Origin: Corinectria fuckeliana
Taxonomy: Eukaryota; Ascomycota; Sordariomycetes; Hypocreales; Nectriaceae
Assembly: GCA_019137255.1 (NCBI GenBank)
Contig: WPDH01000101.1
Coordinates: 310,001-374,000, forward strand
Length of the DNA stretch: 64,000 bases
Direction: 5' to 3'
Position numbers and translations under genes: made by a program. The notes under the pieces are model-generated. The model was not told the DNA's origin and searched no databases. It saw nothing but the letters and a program-made list of their open reading frames with translations. Numbering within the stretch: position 1 is the stretch's first letter; each line of letters begins with the position of its first letter. Positions 11,933 through 22,321 of the stretch are shown here, piece after piece.

Positions 11933-14164
11933 CTACTCCGCAAGCGTATCCAAATTGTAATCAAAGGGTATGCCCTCCGCGATATATGGTATGTTCTGCT
12001 GATCGCCCCATAGAGGCCAGGACTGCCACCAGTCTCCCGGCACCTGCTCTGCCCACGTCTCCGCGCTCTGCCCGGTGCCGCCATGATATGCTCTCGACAG
12101 ATCCTTCAAGCTCTGAGCTGCGGCGGCACGGGGATCACTGGCATAAACCAACGAGCTCCGTTGCTCGAGCTGGTTGTCCAAGGCACTGGAATCGGCCTGC
12201 TCGTCATCGCTCTCCGCGGGCAAGTCTGGTTCCGGGCTCGTAGGGGGTTGGCCGCGAGTGTCATGGATCGAATACTCCAGAGCAACGAAGTCGTCTCTGG
12301 TCCGGCCGCGGAACCCCACCGTGTCACGGCTTGCATGTTCGTAAAGTCCCTTGCAGTGCTGAATAGTTACCCACCACCCTTCGCCCATGGGCCACACGGC
12401 TCGGAATTTGTCTAGGAGACGGAGGTTTAAGACGAGAACGTCGAACGAAGTGTCTGCGTTTCTCTTGAGGTTCATGTTTGGAAACGAGGAGACGTAGAGA
12501 TTCATGGTTGCAGCTGAGAATGCACAGAAGCCCGCGAAAGGCGTTTCCAGAGACGCATTCGCGTCTTTGAGCTCCTGCAACAAGGATGGTATCTTCGCTG
12601 CCGAAGTAAAAAGCTCATCTGCTCTGTCGTGCCACCAACCCGAGGGAGCAGGCAACGGTAGGAGAGGGGCGTCGACAGGACCCGAGGGCTCACTCTCAGG
12701 GGCTGGCAAGAAGGGGATGTACTCTCGCATTAGAAATATCAGGCTAGATGGACAGTCGTCAGAAAACCCCGATTTTGGAAGACGGAATACGGCGGCTTGA
12801 GCTTACCTGACGTAGTAGATGAGATTCAGATACCCGAAGGCCTCGGCCTGTCCAAGAGCGGCGTGCTTCTTGGGAAATCCTCGCACATAATGAAGGCGTC
12901 GTTCTTGACGGCCTCTCCAGGCTTGCAGCTCGTCGTAAAGCATGTGCCAAGGCGATCCATCTACCCATGGATGGTTTGCAGGGAGGCTCATGCCCGTCAA
13001 TCTCCTGCCGCCACTAGCGACCCATTTGAGAATTCGGGCCCAGATGTCGAATCCCCGAACGAGGATACCGTAGTAGTGGTTCATGTCTCCTTGCATATGG
13101 TCAAGAAGACCCTGGTCTTCGTCCGTTCGGTGAGGTTGACTAGATGGCTCTCCAAAAGCAAAGTCTCCTTCAGAGACGGGCCAGTGCGTGTGCATTCCAG
13201 CCAGAGAGAGCGTGAACGGCTGTGGCCTGCCACAGAACACGAGCCGATCAATGATGAAGCAGCTCCAGAGCGTCCTGTTGTAGATCTCAAGGTCGACGCC
13301 ACGCATTGTGTTTTTGGGCGTCAGGACCAGGAGGGACTGCATCATTCGCGTTGCCATGCCGCTGTAGGTCCACGCTCGGTACCCGCATCCGATGCCCCAT
13401 TCGTACATGGACAATACCACCAGTGCCTGGACGAGGGTGAGGTTCGGTGGCTCGGTCAGTGAGATGTGGTCCCTCACATAGCTTGCAAAGCTTTCGGCAG
13501 AGGCGGATGTGCGATCTTCTTGCCTGTCCATCAGGGGCAAGCAAAGAGCCACCAGGGATGTGTACAGCAACCGAAGGCTGGACTTTGGCGTGCTGTTACC
13601 ATGGCTTGAAGTTTGATCCGACGTCGACGAATCAAGCTGACAAAGAGACTTGGTGAAGCTTGGCTCATGGATGAACCGCAGCTCCGGGAACTTGCGAGAG
13701 AATCCAGACATGACGGCACAAATGCCGCCCTTGACCGGGAACGGTCCCTCGTTGTTTGCTCCCTGTAGTGGCGACGCAGGGTCGGATGCCGACCGTCCTG
13801 GATCCGCATTCGCAATCAAGGCTCGACGACTCTGCCTCGATGGACGACTAGACCCTCAACGTCAGTCTTACAGGCTTTGCGGGGAGGACAAGGGTTTCCT
13901 TGCGGTGGCACTTTAGACGGCGAGGCTTACCGGGACGCACTGGACTTGGAATTGGAACCGAGTTCCGGTAGTGTCAAGACGCATTGGCCTTCCTCGACGC
14001 GGCCCTTCTTGAGGCACGTACGGCATGGTGGTGATCCGTCGTGGACGCATTTGATCTTTAGTTTCCTATCGACATGGTGTTACGGGCCAGGAGGTAGTAA
14101 ACCCGAGTGCGACGCACAATGGGACTTACCGACAGGGCGCGCAGGCAATAGTTGTCCTCACCAT
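11933..14164 (-). CDS. Zn2Cys6 transcription factor with fungal-specific TF domain
   Basis: Four exons (14130-14164, 13931-14065, 12807-13847, 11933-12743) give 673 residues. The first exon is only 35 bp and holds half of the zinc cluster. After splicing the cluster reads IACAPCRKLKIKC then PCRTCLKKG and QC. The large third exon carries the fungal TF domain, including LRLLYTSLVALCLPLM, the ALVVLSMYEWGIG helix, YSGMATRMMQSL and LWSCFIIDRL with the GRP turn. The gene is tail-to-tail with the aminotransferase and divergent from the MFS transporter. A local regulator of these two genes is the most economical reading, but unproven. Confidence 0.9.
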
Positions 14165-14588
14165 GATGAACAGTTGGAGCAAGGTGGATCAAGACATGCG
14201 TTTGAGAGGATTCCCGGGTTTGAAAGCCGTTGAAGGGGCCGGAGTCGGGTTTAATATCGAGAGAGTGGAGATTTCGGCTTTCGGCTTTCCGGCCGAACGT
14301 CCTCTTATCTTGGGCCACAGTTACTACTGGACGAATGAAGCTTATCTTCCTAGTTCGATACCCCGGACTTGGGTCGTCCCATGGGTAGAGATAACTGCAA
14401 CCCAATGCTGAAATCAAGGGTTCGTGGACTTGGGCGATGAAATATGTTAATAGAGGACCAGCGCCCGGCTGCCAGCTTCAGTACCATCACAGCGTCGCCT
14501 TATGTCTCGGTCCTGCATCGACTACTAGTTCTCTTCCTCAAATACGTTTTAGAACATCTGGTGGCTGGCTCCTTGTCTCACGACCACT
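14165..14588. promoter_or_regulatory. Divergent promoter between regulator and MFS transporter
   Basis: This 424-bp region has no coding potential of note. It holds GGCTTTCGGCTTTCGGC-type short repeats near 14274-14290. Transcription leaves in both directions. Confidence 0.35.
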
Positions 14589-16191
14589 ATGGCTCCCGAG
14601 AAGGACATCTCTGCCATACCCAGGGTGGTAGACGAGCCCAACGACTTCGAAAAGGGCGAAGTTGTCGACAAACGCGCGGATCTGGGTCTCCAGTTCCTCG
14701 AAAAGAATGGCGCCGTCCAGTACACCGAAGAGGAAGAGCGGCGCGTTCGCTGGAAGATAGACTTGCACCTGATGCCCATTGTAAGTCTTCTTCGCATCGA
14801 GCCATCGGACCACGCCCAATGTGACTAAAAGCCCCCCTCCCCTATAGCTCATGCTCACGTTTGGCCTCCAATACCTCGACAAGGTCACCATCTCCTACGC
14901 CGCCGTGTACAACATGCCCGAGGACCTCGGCCTCGTCGGCCAGCAGTACAGCTGGGCCAACTCCATCTTCTACATCGGCTACCTTGTCGGCGAGTTCCCC
15001 GCCACCTACCTCATCCAGAAGCTCCCCATCGGCAAGTACAGCGGCGTCTGCATCCTCGTCTGGGGCGTCATGGTCATGCTCTGCGCCACGGCCAAGAACT
15101 TCGAGGGCCTGGCCGCTCTGCGGTTCCTGATGGGCGTTTTCGAGGCCGGCATTGCCCCTTGCTGGATCTACATCACGTCCATGTTCTACAAGGCCAGTGA
15201 GCAGGGGCTGCGAGCCTGTGCCTGGTACTTCATGGTCGGTGTTGCCGCCATAGTCGGTGGCCTGTTGAGCTACGGCGTCGGCCACATCCACACTGGTGTT
15301 GCGCAGTGGCAGTTCGTGTTCCTCATCTGCGGCGGCTTCACCGTCCTATGGGCTTTCGTTGTCGGTTTCTACCTGCCAGACTCGCCGCTGAATGCCAGGT
15401 TCCTCACCGAGCGGGAGAAGGCCATCGCCATCGACAGGCTCCGGTCTAACCGCACGGGCGTCAAGTCTACCGAGTTCAAGGTTGCACAGGCGCTTGAAGC
15501 CCTCCGCGACCCGCAGGTCTGGCTGTTCGCTCTCTGGAGCGGCACCAGCCAGATCCTCAACATCGGCGGCAGCTTCTTGCCGCTGATCATCAAGGACATG
15601 GGGTTCACGGGGCTGCAGACCACGCTTCTGACTCTGCCCGTCGGAGGCGTCGAGTGCATCGCCATGGTTGTTGCCGGCACTCTCTCCTCGTGCCTCGTCA
15701 ATGGGCGGACCGGTATCATGTTCTTCGTGGCTTGTCCTACCTTGGCCGGTACTGTTCTCTTGCAGACCTTGCCGCTGACGAGCGTCTGGGCCCGTGCAGC
15801 AGGTGTGTGGCTGATGCTATGCGTTCCGGCTTCGTACGCTATCATGCTCAGTCTGATTTCGTCAAACATTGCTGGCACCACGAAAAAGGTCACCACCACC
15901 TTGTTGTCCTTTGTTCTCTATTGCGTCGGCAACATCGTCTCGCCTCAGCTATTCAGGGCTTCAGAGGCGCCGCAATACGGCACTGCCATGCGGTCCATGC
16001 TGGTCGCCATGGCTCTTGTGCAACTGATTACCATCTTGTTGGGCGCCTACTATATATATGAGAATCGTCGTCGGGACAAAGTGTTGGCATTGACACCGCA
16101 GCATGTTCTCGATTTGGCTACGGCGCGCAATGAAGAGTTCTTTAATAGAACGGATATTGAGGATTCCTTGCGGTTTAGGTACAAGTGGTGA
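14589..16191 (+). CDS. MFS transporter, DAL5-like anion:cation symporter family
   Basis: Exons 14589-14780 and 14848-16191 give 511 residues. The hydrophilic N-terminus ends in RRVRWKIDLHLMPI, followed after the intron by LMLTFGLQYLDKVTISYA; this pair is diagnostic of the allantoate/nicotinate/pantothenate permease group. About twelve membrane helices can be traced, with the WGVMVMLCATAKNF and RFLMGVFEAGIAPC helices and a central loop containing FLTEREKAIAIDRLR. It should be a plasma-membrane importer of small organic anions, often nitrogen-containing. It is divergent from the Zn2Cys6 gene and downstream of the aminotransferase, which fits a catabolic cluster. Confidence 0.92.
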
Positions 16192-16594
16192 AGCAGGAAA
16201 GCAAGTCCTAGATAGAACCCGTTATATAGCAAGTACTTACTTGAAGATTATTTGTTTAATAGCTTAATCGCAATTGGCGGTTGGGCCTTCAACGATCCAG
16301 GCCCTGTTGCCACAACATCTCATGGCAATGCAAGGCCAGAAGCATGTACTAGAATTTGCAACCATTTTCTCAGTGTTCTACTACGACAGCCTCATTAGTG
16401 GCGAGTAGTTCGACATAGAAGGCGTCTGGAATGGAGTCCTAGACTTCACGCCGGGCGTGTGTAGCGACGCAGCTGTTTTCCTCATCTATCGAAGCCCTGG
16501 AGATAACCTCGAAAGTCAGTAGTTCCGTGTCTCATCGCCTCCACGTCGCCGATCATGAAGCTGAACCTGACATCCCTCGGAACCTTTGTGTACC

Positions 16595-16935
16595 TGTTTT
16601 GTTGGTGGCTCACTTCAGTGTGAGCATACCAGCAGACACTAACACTTACACTAAAGGCTTGAAAAATAGATTAGAAATACGGATTGCCGTCTTCCTAGGA
16701 GGGATGTCGCATGAAGGAAAATACCAGTAAGTGGACCAAAAGATCGCGCTTTGAATGGTAAAGAAAGCAAGATATCAAGAAAAACAGCTGCTGTAACAAC
16801 TTGGTCAGTCAGGTCAAAAGCCAAAATAAATGTGAGCAAAAACAAGAATGTCATTCAGCAGGAGGAAAAAGGCATGCCCTTCGAGATAGGCTGGGCAGGC
16901 GGCTGCTTTACACTTTATCAAAGTCTGCTCGACCC
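16595..16935 (+). repeat. Direct repeat copy A (about 330 bp)
   Basis: It begins TGTTTTGTTGGTGGCTCACT and contains the imperfect palindrome GGCTCACTTCAGTGTGAGC, then CACTAACACTTAC, GGCTTGAA, ATTGCCGTCTTC, AAAGCCAAAATAAATGTGAG and ATGCCCTTCGAGATAGGCTG. The same ordered blocks recur about 858 bp downstream. No ORF with family similarity is present, so it may be a small non-autonomous element or solo terminal repeat. Confidence 0.7.
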
Positions 16936-17452
16936 GGCACTAACCTCCAGCAATCAGAAGATGTGGCTTCTTCGCTCGAAGTTTGAGACTGCACAATATG
17001 CAGATCATGAGGATGGACAAGCTCCCACCAGTAGGTACGACGAGCCGTAGAAGCAGGACAATGTTGTTCTATCGGGCCTTTGCTGGGGTCTACATTATGA
17101 GGGCTCGAGCTTGGGTATAGTGGCAGATGTCTCTGTTACTTGCGAAGCTGTCCGATGAGTCCTCCTCCCGCGGCCGGCACTATGTATCACTTCGACTAAA
17201 ACGAGGAAGGGCCATGCCTCAAAGTGAAACCCCCACGACTTGAGCTACACCTGATAGCTATTGTGTCGCCGCACATGCTGCCTTAGCTGACGCTTGAGCC
17301 GCAGTACGGGTTTCTAGGTTATGTAGGGGTCCATTCATTTCTGAAATAGCCAAATATCCACCCCAGCTTATCTTCTCTCAAACCTTGAGGAGAGGTTAAC
17401 GAGCTGCCTCCGGAGAGCAAGGATAAAATCTCGACATGTGTTTGACAGTCAA

Positions 17453-17785
17453 TGTTTTGTTAGTGGTGGCTCACTTTAGTGTGAACACACCAACCTAGAC
17501 ACTAACACTTACCAGGTAGGCTTGAAGATGGACTGAGAATGAGAATTGCTGTCTTCAAAATAGGGCAATTATAAGGAGGGGAACATTAGTGAGTAGTTTA
17601 AAAGCTTACGATTCCAATGATATATAAATCAGGCCTTAAAGAAAAGAGCCGCTATAACAAATTGGCTAGTCAAAGCAAAAGGCAAAAATGAGTGGGCAAA
17701 AACAAGTATATTAATCCGATAAAGGGGAAAATGAATGCCCTTCTAGATAAGCTAGGCAGGCTGCAACTTTAAGAAAGTAGCCTAG
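17453..17785 (+). repeat. Direct repeat copy B (diverged)
   Basis: The same block order as copy A is present: TGTTTTGTTAGTGGTGGCTC, CACTAACACTTACC, GGCTTGAA, ATTGCTGTCTTC, GGCAAAAATGAGTG and ATGCCCTTCTAGATAAGCTA. Many differences from copy A are G-to-A or C-to-T, and copy B is the more AT-rich. This resembles repeat-induced point mutation, but was judged by eye and not counted. Confidence 0.7.
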
Positions 17786-18284
17786 CTGATCGCTGACCCT
17801 ACCGTCATTATACCCCAGAAGTCCGAATTTACTAACACAATGCTTGTTAGAGTGCAGTTATTTTCTTGGCCAGTGCTACTCGCAGAAACTCTTCCTACAG
17901 TTCCGTTCCTTTAGGATCTCGACAAGACATTGTTTAATGCCAAGCTACAACATGAAAGAGGTAATATGCAAGCATGCTCCGAGTGATGGAACCGGGAAAA
18001 CATCACGCGGTAGGTAATGAGTCCGGTACCAATATTTGAGGTGGTCGACCCTCCATTGCTGAGACTGTACGGCAGGGAGGGATTGGATGCTGCTAGAGGG
18101 TTTCGAAAATCCTCGAGACTGGCAGATTCTAGACGAGATGCATCCAAACGATGTTCGTATGCTTGGAACTAAAGATGGATTTTCCAAATGGTCCCAGCAT
18201 TCTGCGTATAGATAGTAGCCGTATGATCGATTGCATGGAGCAGACTATAAAGACAATAGGGATTGACATTCATTCGCTAGAAAA

Positions 18285-19058
18285 CTAAACTGGACAAAGG
18301 CCACCGTTCGCATTCACTGTACTGCCCGTGGACCAGCGACTTGCCTCCTCGGACAAAAAAGCCACGATCTGGGCAATGTCATCCACCTCGGCTATCCTCG
18401 CCCCTGCAGGGATTTCCTTCATCTTCGTATCCCACTCATCCAAGACAGCTTGCTCGGTATCTCGCAGCCACATGTCGGTCTTCACCGGCCCGGGGTTGAC
18501 GCAGTTGACGGTGGCGTTGTACTTCTGGCCGAGCTCCTGAGCCCACACCTTGGTGATGCCCTCCATGGCGGCCTTTGTTGCACAGTAGGCGGTGGTATAG
18601 GAACCACCCATCCGGGCAATCACGCTTGAGATGTTGACAATCCGTGGCGCAGACCCGAAATGCGGCATGGCCTCCTTGACCAGAAAGGTCGGGAACCTCA
18701 GGTTGCAGTCGAGGAGCTTGTCCCAGAGTTCATGAGTCATGTTTTCGAGAAGGGCGTCGTCGCCGGCGCCGGCGTTGTTGATGATGATGTCGACCTTGCC
18801 CCATTTCTCGACGACCTTGGCGACGATCCGGCGTGGTGAGTCTCGATCGCCGCCGGCTGCTTGAACGCCGTCGGCGTCGACGCCCAGGGACTTGAGGTTG
18901 TTTATGACGTCGGCGGCCGCCTTCCCGGCATTGTTGTAAGTTATGAGCACGTTGGCACCTCTTTTGGCGAGTTCAAGGGCGATGCCAGCTCCGATGCCGC
19001 GAGACCCGCCAGTGACGATGGCGTTCTTGCCCTGGAGGCTTTGGTACGGGCCTGCCAT
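18285..19058 (-). CDS. Short-chain dehydrogenase/reductase, oxoacyl reductase-like
   Basis: This intronless gene encodes 257 residues, the usual classical-SDR length. Motifs are TGGSRGIGAGIA (cofactor loop), NNAGAGDD, NISSV with the catalytic Ser, YCATK with Tyr/Lys and NPGPVKTDMW. The pattern resembles fungal 3-oxoacyl-[ACP]-reductase-like and hydroxynaphthalene/versicolorin-reductase-like SDRs, which are NADP-dependent ketoreductases in primary or secondary metabolism. The precise substrate is not readable. The start at 19058 directly precedes the cofactor-binding strand and fits the family. Confidence 0.92.
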   Translation of the reverse strand: MAGPYQSLQGKNAIVTGGSRGIGAGIALELAKRGANVLITYNNAGKAAADVINNLKSLGVDADGVQAAGGDRDSPRRIVAKVVEKWGKVDIIINNAGAGDDALLENMTHELWDKLLDCNLRFPTFLVKEAMPHFGSAPRIVNISSVIARMGGSYTTAYCATKAAMEGITKVWAQELGQKYNATVNCVNPGPVKTDMWLRDTEQAVLDEWDTKMKEIPAGARIAEVDDIAQIVAFLSEEASRWSTGSTVNANGGLCPV

Positions 19059-19106
19059 AGTTGTAGATGCTTTTGCCTCTCGGGGGGTATTTAGAGAGAA
19101 GAGAGA

Positions 19107-19149
<43 letters not shown>

Positions 19150-19516
19150 GCGTGGGGAGATTGGCAGAGTTGGTTCGGATTTGTTGCTCACTTGGAGGAC
19201 TGCGAAAACTGTCCGTTATTTATTAATCGCCCTTGGAGTGCAAGCTCGCTATAACATTCCCATTGACCCCATAGTTTCTCTGATTGGAGGCATAGCGTTC
19301 GTTATCTAATGCGGGCCGATCTAGCCCTTGCTCCTAGTGGAGAAAAGGGTCGTACTCCTCCATTGTGTGTACTATGTAGCATAGTCTAGGATGATAAGAC
19401 AGCTTTGTCATGTGAGTGTTCAAGCATCTGGTTTGTATGAAGTGTGCTCTACTGTCTATATGCTTATATTTTTCTTAATTCTTTTTTGGAGTATTATTCG
19501 TACTGAAATCTTGCCA
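19059..19516. repeat. SDR upstream region with GA microsatellite
   Basis: A purine tract of repeated AGAGAGA and AGAAGAG units covers about 19089-19146, immediately upstream of the SDR start and probably within its 5' UTR or core promoter. The rest (19150-19516) shows no gene. Confidence 0.55.
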
Positions 19517-21504
19517 TCAAGTGAGCAAAACATCAACGCCTAATTCCTCCATCACTTTATGGCGGTATACCTCACCTGGATGAGATGATTGATCCCTCCG
19601 TCGCCAAATCTCCTGTACAACATCCTGGATTTGAGAATTGGCTGCGATTCCCTGTCTCTGCCTAGATGCAAAGATGGCCATGAATCTCCGACGTACATTG
19701 TCGTCACTAGCTTCCGCAGCTGTGACAAACAATGGCCACAAGAGACCAGCTGCGACCATGCCCGTCTTGGCCTCGGTATCAGCAATGATCTCGAGGTGTG
19801 TGAGACTATACTCGACAATGTACTGGATGTCTGTTGGACACCAATGATGTAGTGAACGCTTCTCATATATTACACAAGCAAAGTAAAATGCACAAGCATG
19901 ATGGCGCGTCAAGCGTTCCAGTCCAGGGGTCGGGCTGGGAAATCGAAGTGTACAAGGATTTGCCATTAGAATAAGCGTGTTTATGTCGTCGAGCTCTTCG
20001 GGCGTTGGTGTATAGTCCTCTCTACTGAGCCGATTGATGGTCGAGATTGCATCCAACACTGGCTTGGTGATCCCAAAGAGCTTCTCCATCTGGTAAAGGC
20101 TGTCGCCTCCCTTGTAGAAACCACTTTCCAGCGACGTTTCTTTCGGTAAAGTCGCTGTGAGTCCTGAGTCGTCGTGGCTGCTGTCTAGTAGCTTGTTCTG
20201 GTCGTGCGAATACCCAAAGATCTCCAAACCTCGGAAAACTTGGTAGATGATCTGATTGTCGGTAACATTCTGCCAGGTAGGGGCGATAGTGTTAAGCCAA
20301 GTCCGCCCACCTTGGAGGTGAGTTCGCCAATGCGCCCACTCTCCGTTGACAATCTCCATTGACGTAAGCAGGACAATTGCACCCAAGGTAGCTCCATGTT
20401 GTCTGGCGTCATCTATTAGCAGACTCTGACGCAGGTAAGCCAGACTGATGTGGTGATGCTTTACACCAAGCTCATGATACCTCGGTGCAGCATCAACACT
20501 CTGAAGCTGGGCCAGATTGGAAGCTGCAAACGCGTATATACTATGAAGAAGGGCACAGCTTCCAACGAGGCTCTGGCCAGACCCCAGAGCGGCCATAGCA
20601 AGAGGGACATAGATGTGGCGATAGGGGTTGTCCGGATGCCCGGTAGATATCATGAGCGTACTAGCTGACGTGACCCAAAAGTGGAACAACTGACGTTCTT
20701 CAGCGGAGGAAGAAGCAATGAATGGCTGTAGAAGCGGAGCCACGCGCCCCCGGGTAACAGCCATGCTGGTAGTTGTCGATGGCTTATCTTTGAAATGTGG
20801 AACGCCGTCTTCTCGGGTACCGAAGTTTTCCTAGCAGCGTCGTATTAGCCCTTGCGGTGGTAGTATGTTGAGTGAACGTGAAGGGTTCTTACCAGTAGAT
20901 AATCTAGACGGTAAGTGTAATCTCGATGTTCGCAGCCTGACATGTCGGAATCGGGGGACTAGGCCAGATGGTTAGCATATATCGATCGTACTTTTCTCAG
21001 ATATGGACCCCATACCAGTCCCTTTGCAGGGGATGAGGTGACTATTTCCTGTTCAGGCGAAGTGTGTCCGCTGCCAGATGCCGTTACCAAGCCAAGGCCC
21101 GTTGCGAATACAGCAAAAGGACCAGCCCCAAAGCCATCGAACCCAGCATCGACAGTGTCCAGATGCTCCAAAGCAGAGTCAATCAGCCGTGGACTGAAAA
21201 CGGGATTGGACATATCATGCTCTGAGAAGTATTGCCGCGTCTTCCGGGGTGGCGGTGCTTCGGGGCCCTCGTGACGATCCCACGATAGCCGAATGTCATA
21301 ACCCTCGCAAGAAAGCTTGCTTTTGGCACACCGTTGGCACGAGGGCCGGACTGCATCACACTTCACGTGTCGAGCACGACAGGTCCAGCAACCGTTGTAA
21401 GTCTTGCCACGCCGGATCGGCGCCCGCTGTCTAGTTGTCGGAGGCATTTCAGACACGACAATTCCCTTTGAAGAGGCCGATATCGAAGGATGGTAGGGGT
21501 CCAA
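19517..21504 (-). CDS. Zn2Cys6 transcription factor, Fungal_trans_2 (ACR-2-like) type
   Basis: Three exons (21016-21504, 20893-20958, 19517-20830) give 622 residues; an internal ATG at 21447 would give 603. The zinc cluster reads GCWTCRARHVKC then SCQRCAKSKLSC, the spacing seen in ACR-2-like regulators. Splicing joins SSPAKGL to SPDSDMSGC and then to ENFGTREDG. Exon 3 contains FHFWVTSASTLM, a region with repeated ILLTSMEIVNG-type helices, HHACAFYFACVIYEKR and LLWPLFVTAAEA, the conserved C-terminal signature of this family. It lies between an SDR and an amino acid permease. Confidence 0.9.
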
Positions 21505-22321
21505 TCGAACACGGAGATGCCGGGATAGGTACCCTGCTCAATCTGCCAGCTTGCCAGCAAGAAGAACCAAGGGAACGGGCGGTGATGCCTTGGAAGGTCA
21601 CGGAGAGCCACGAGAGGGAACGTGCGTAGGGGCGGAAGCTGCTCCGGAGAGGCGATTGAGCGCGTAAGTATCCCGTTGCATGAGGATGATGTGGTAGTTG
21701 CGGGTATCGTGGAGAGAAGGCAAGGGCTCGATCCATGGGGGAGGTAACAGCGAGTGTCTAATAGTTGTGCAGGGAAGTTTGGTTTTCACACAGGAGATAA
21801 GGAAGGCTGGCATTCTTGGGTCTTGACAGGGGAGATAAGGGGACAGAGATATGGTACGTAGCCAATAGACAGATAAGACAGAGATGACACAAGATAAGGG
21901 CAAGCTGGAGATAAGAGCGAGAGGAGAAGGCGACTAGCTGAACTAGCGCTCGGCGTTACCTTCTCGCTTCACCTGGAACCAGTGGGAAAAGGTTTGGGAC
22001 TAGATAAACCGCCCCGCTAAGAGGAAAAGTAACACTGATAAGATATCATCCAGTTGTTCGCGGATAGTCGGGTCAGATACTCTATCGCGTCCTTGAAGAA
22101 CATGTTGCATATCTAGAGTCAACGACGCACTCGTGAGAGACAATGAAGCAGCATCTCGATATTCTCAACAACCTACATTACTCCTTTTCCTGTCGCTCTT
22201 GCTGTTGCTAGCATTTCTCCTTCTTGAACTTGAAGTTGATTTGTTGTGCCAACGCGTCTTTTGTATTCGTGGCCCACCGACAACTTCCAACCGCCACCGA
22301 CACGGACGAGATCCCGCGACA
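21505..22321. promoter_or_regulatory. Divergent intergenic region between regulator and permease
   Basis: This 817-bp region has no recognisable gene. GATAAG/CTTATC elements occur several times (for example around 21795, 21834, 21869, 21892, 21910 and 22036). GATA factors control fungal nitrogen-catabolic genes, so their density upstream of an amino acid permease is notable; this was assessed by eye. Confidence 0.45.

Larger units (their letters stand above)
16192..18284. other. Gene-free 2.1 kb region carrying a duplicated repeat
   Basis: No protein family is recognisable on either strand. The region is dominated by two diverged direct copies of a roughly 330-bp element (16595-16935 and 17453-17785), listed separately. 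A CGCGGCCGGC patch lies near 17168. The remainder looks like ordinary intergenic DNA. Confidence 0.55.

Noticed and set aside
16936..17452. An intact transposon between the two 330-bp repeats
   Set aside because: No transposase- or reverse-transcriptase-like frame is visible in the intervening 0.5 kb.
17911..18187. Short minus-strand ORFs upstream of the second SDR
   Set aside because: Under 85 residues, overlapping one another, with no motif or splice partner.
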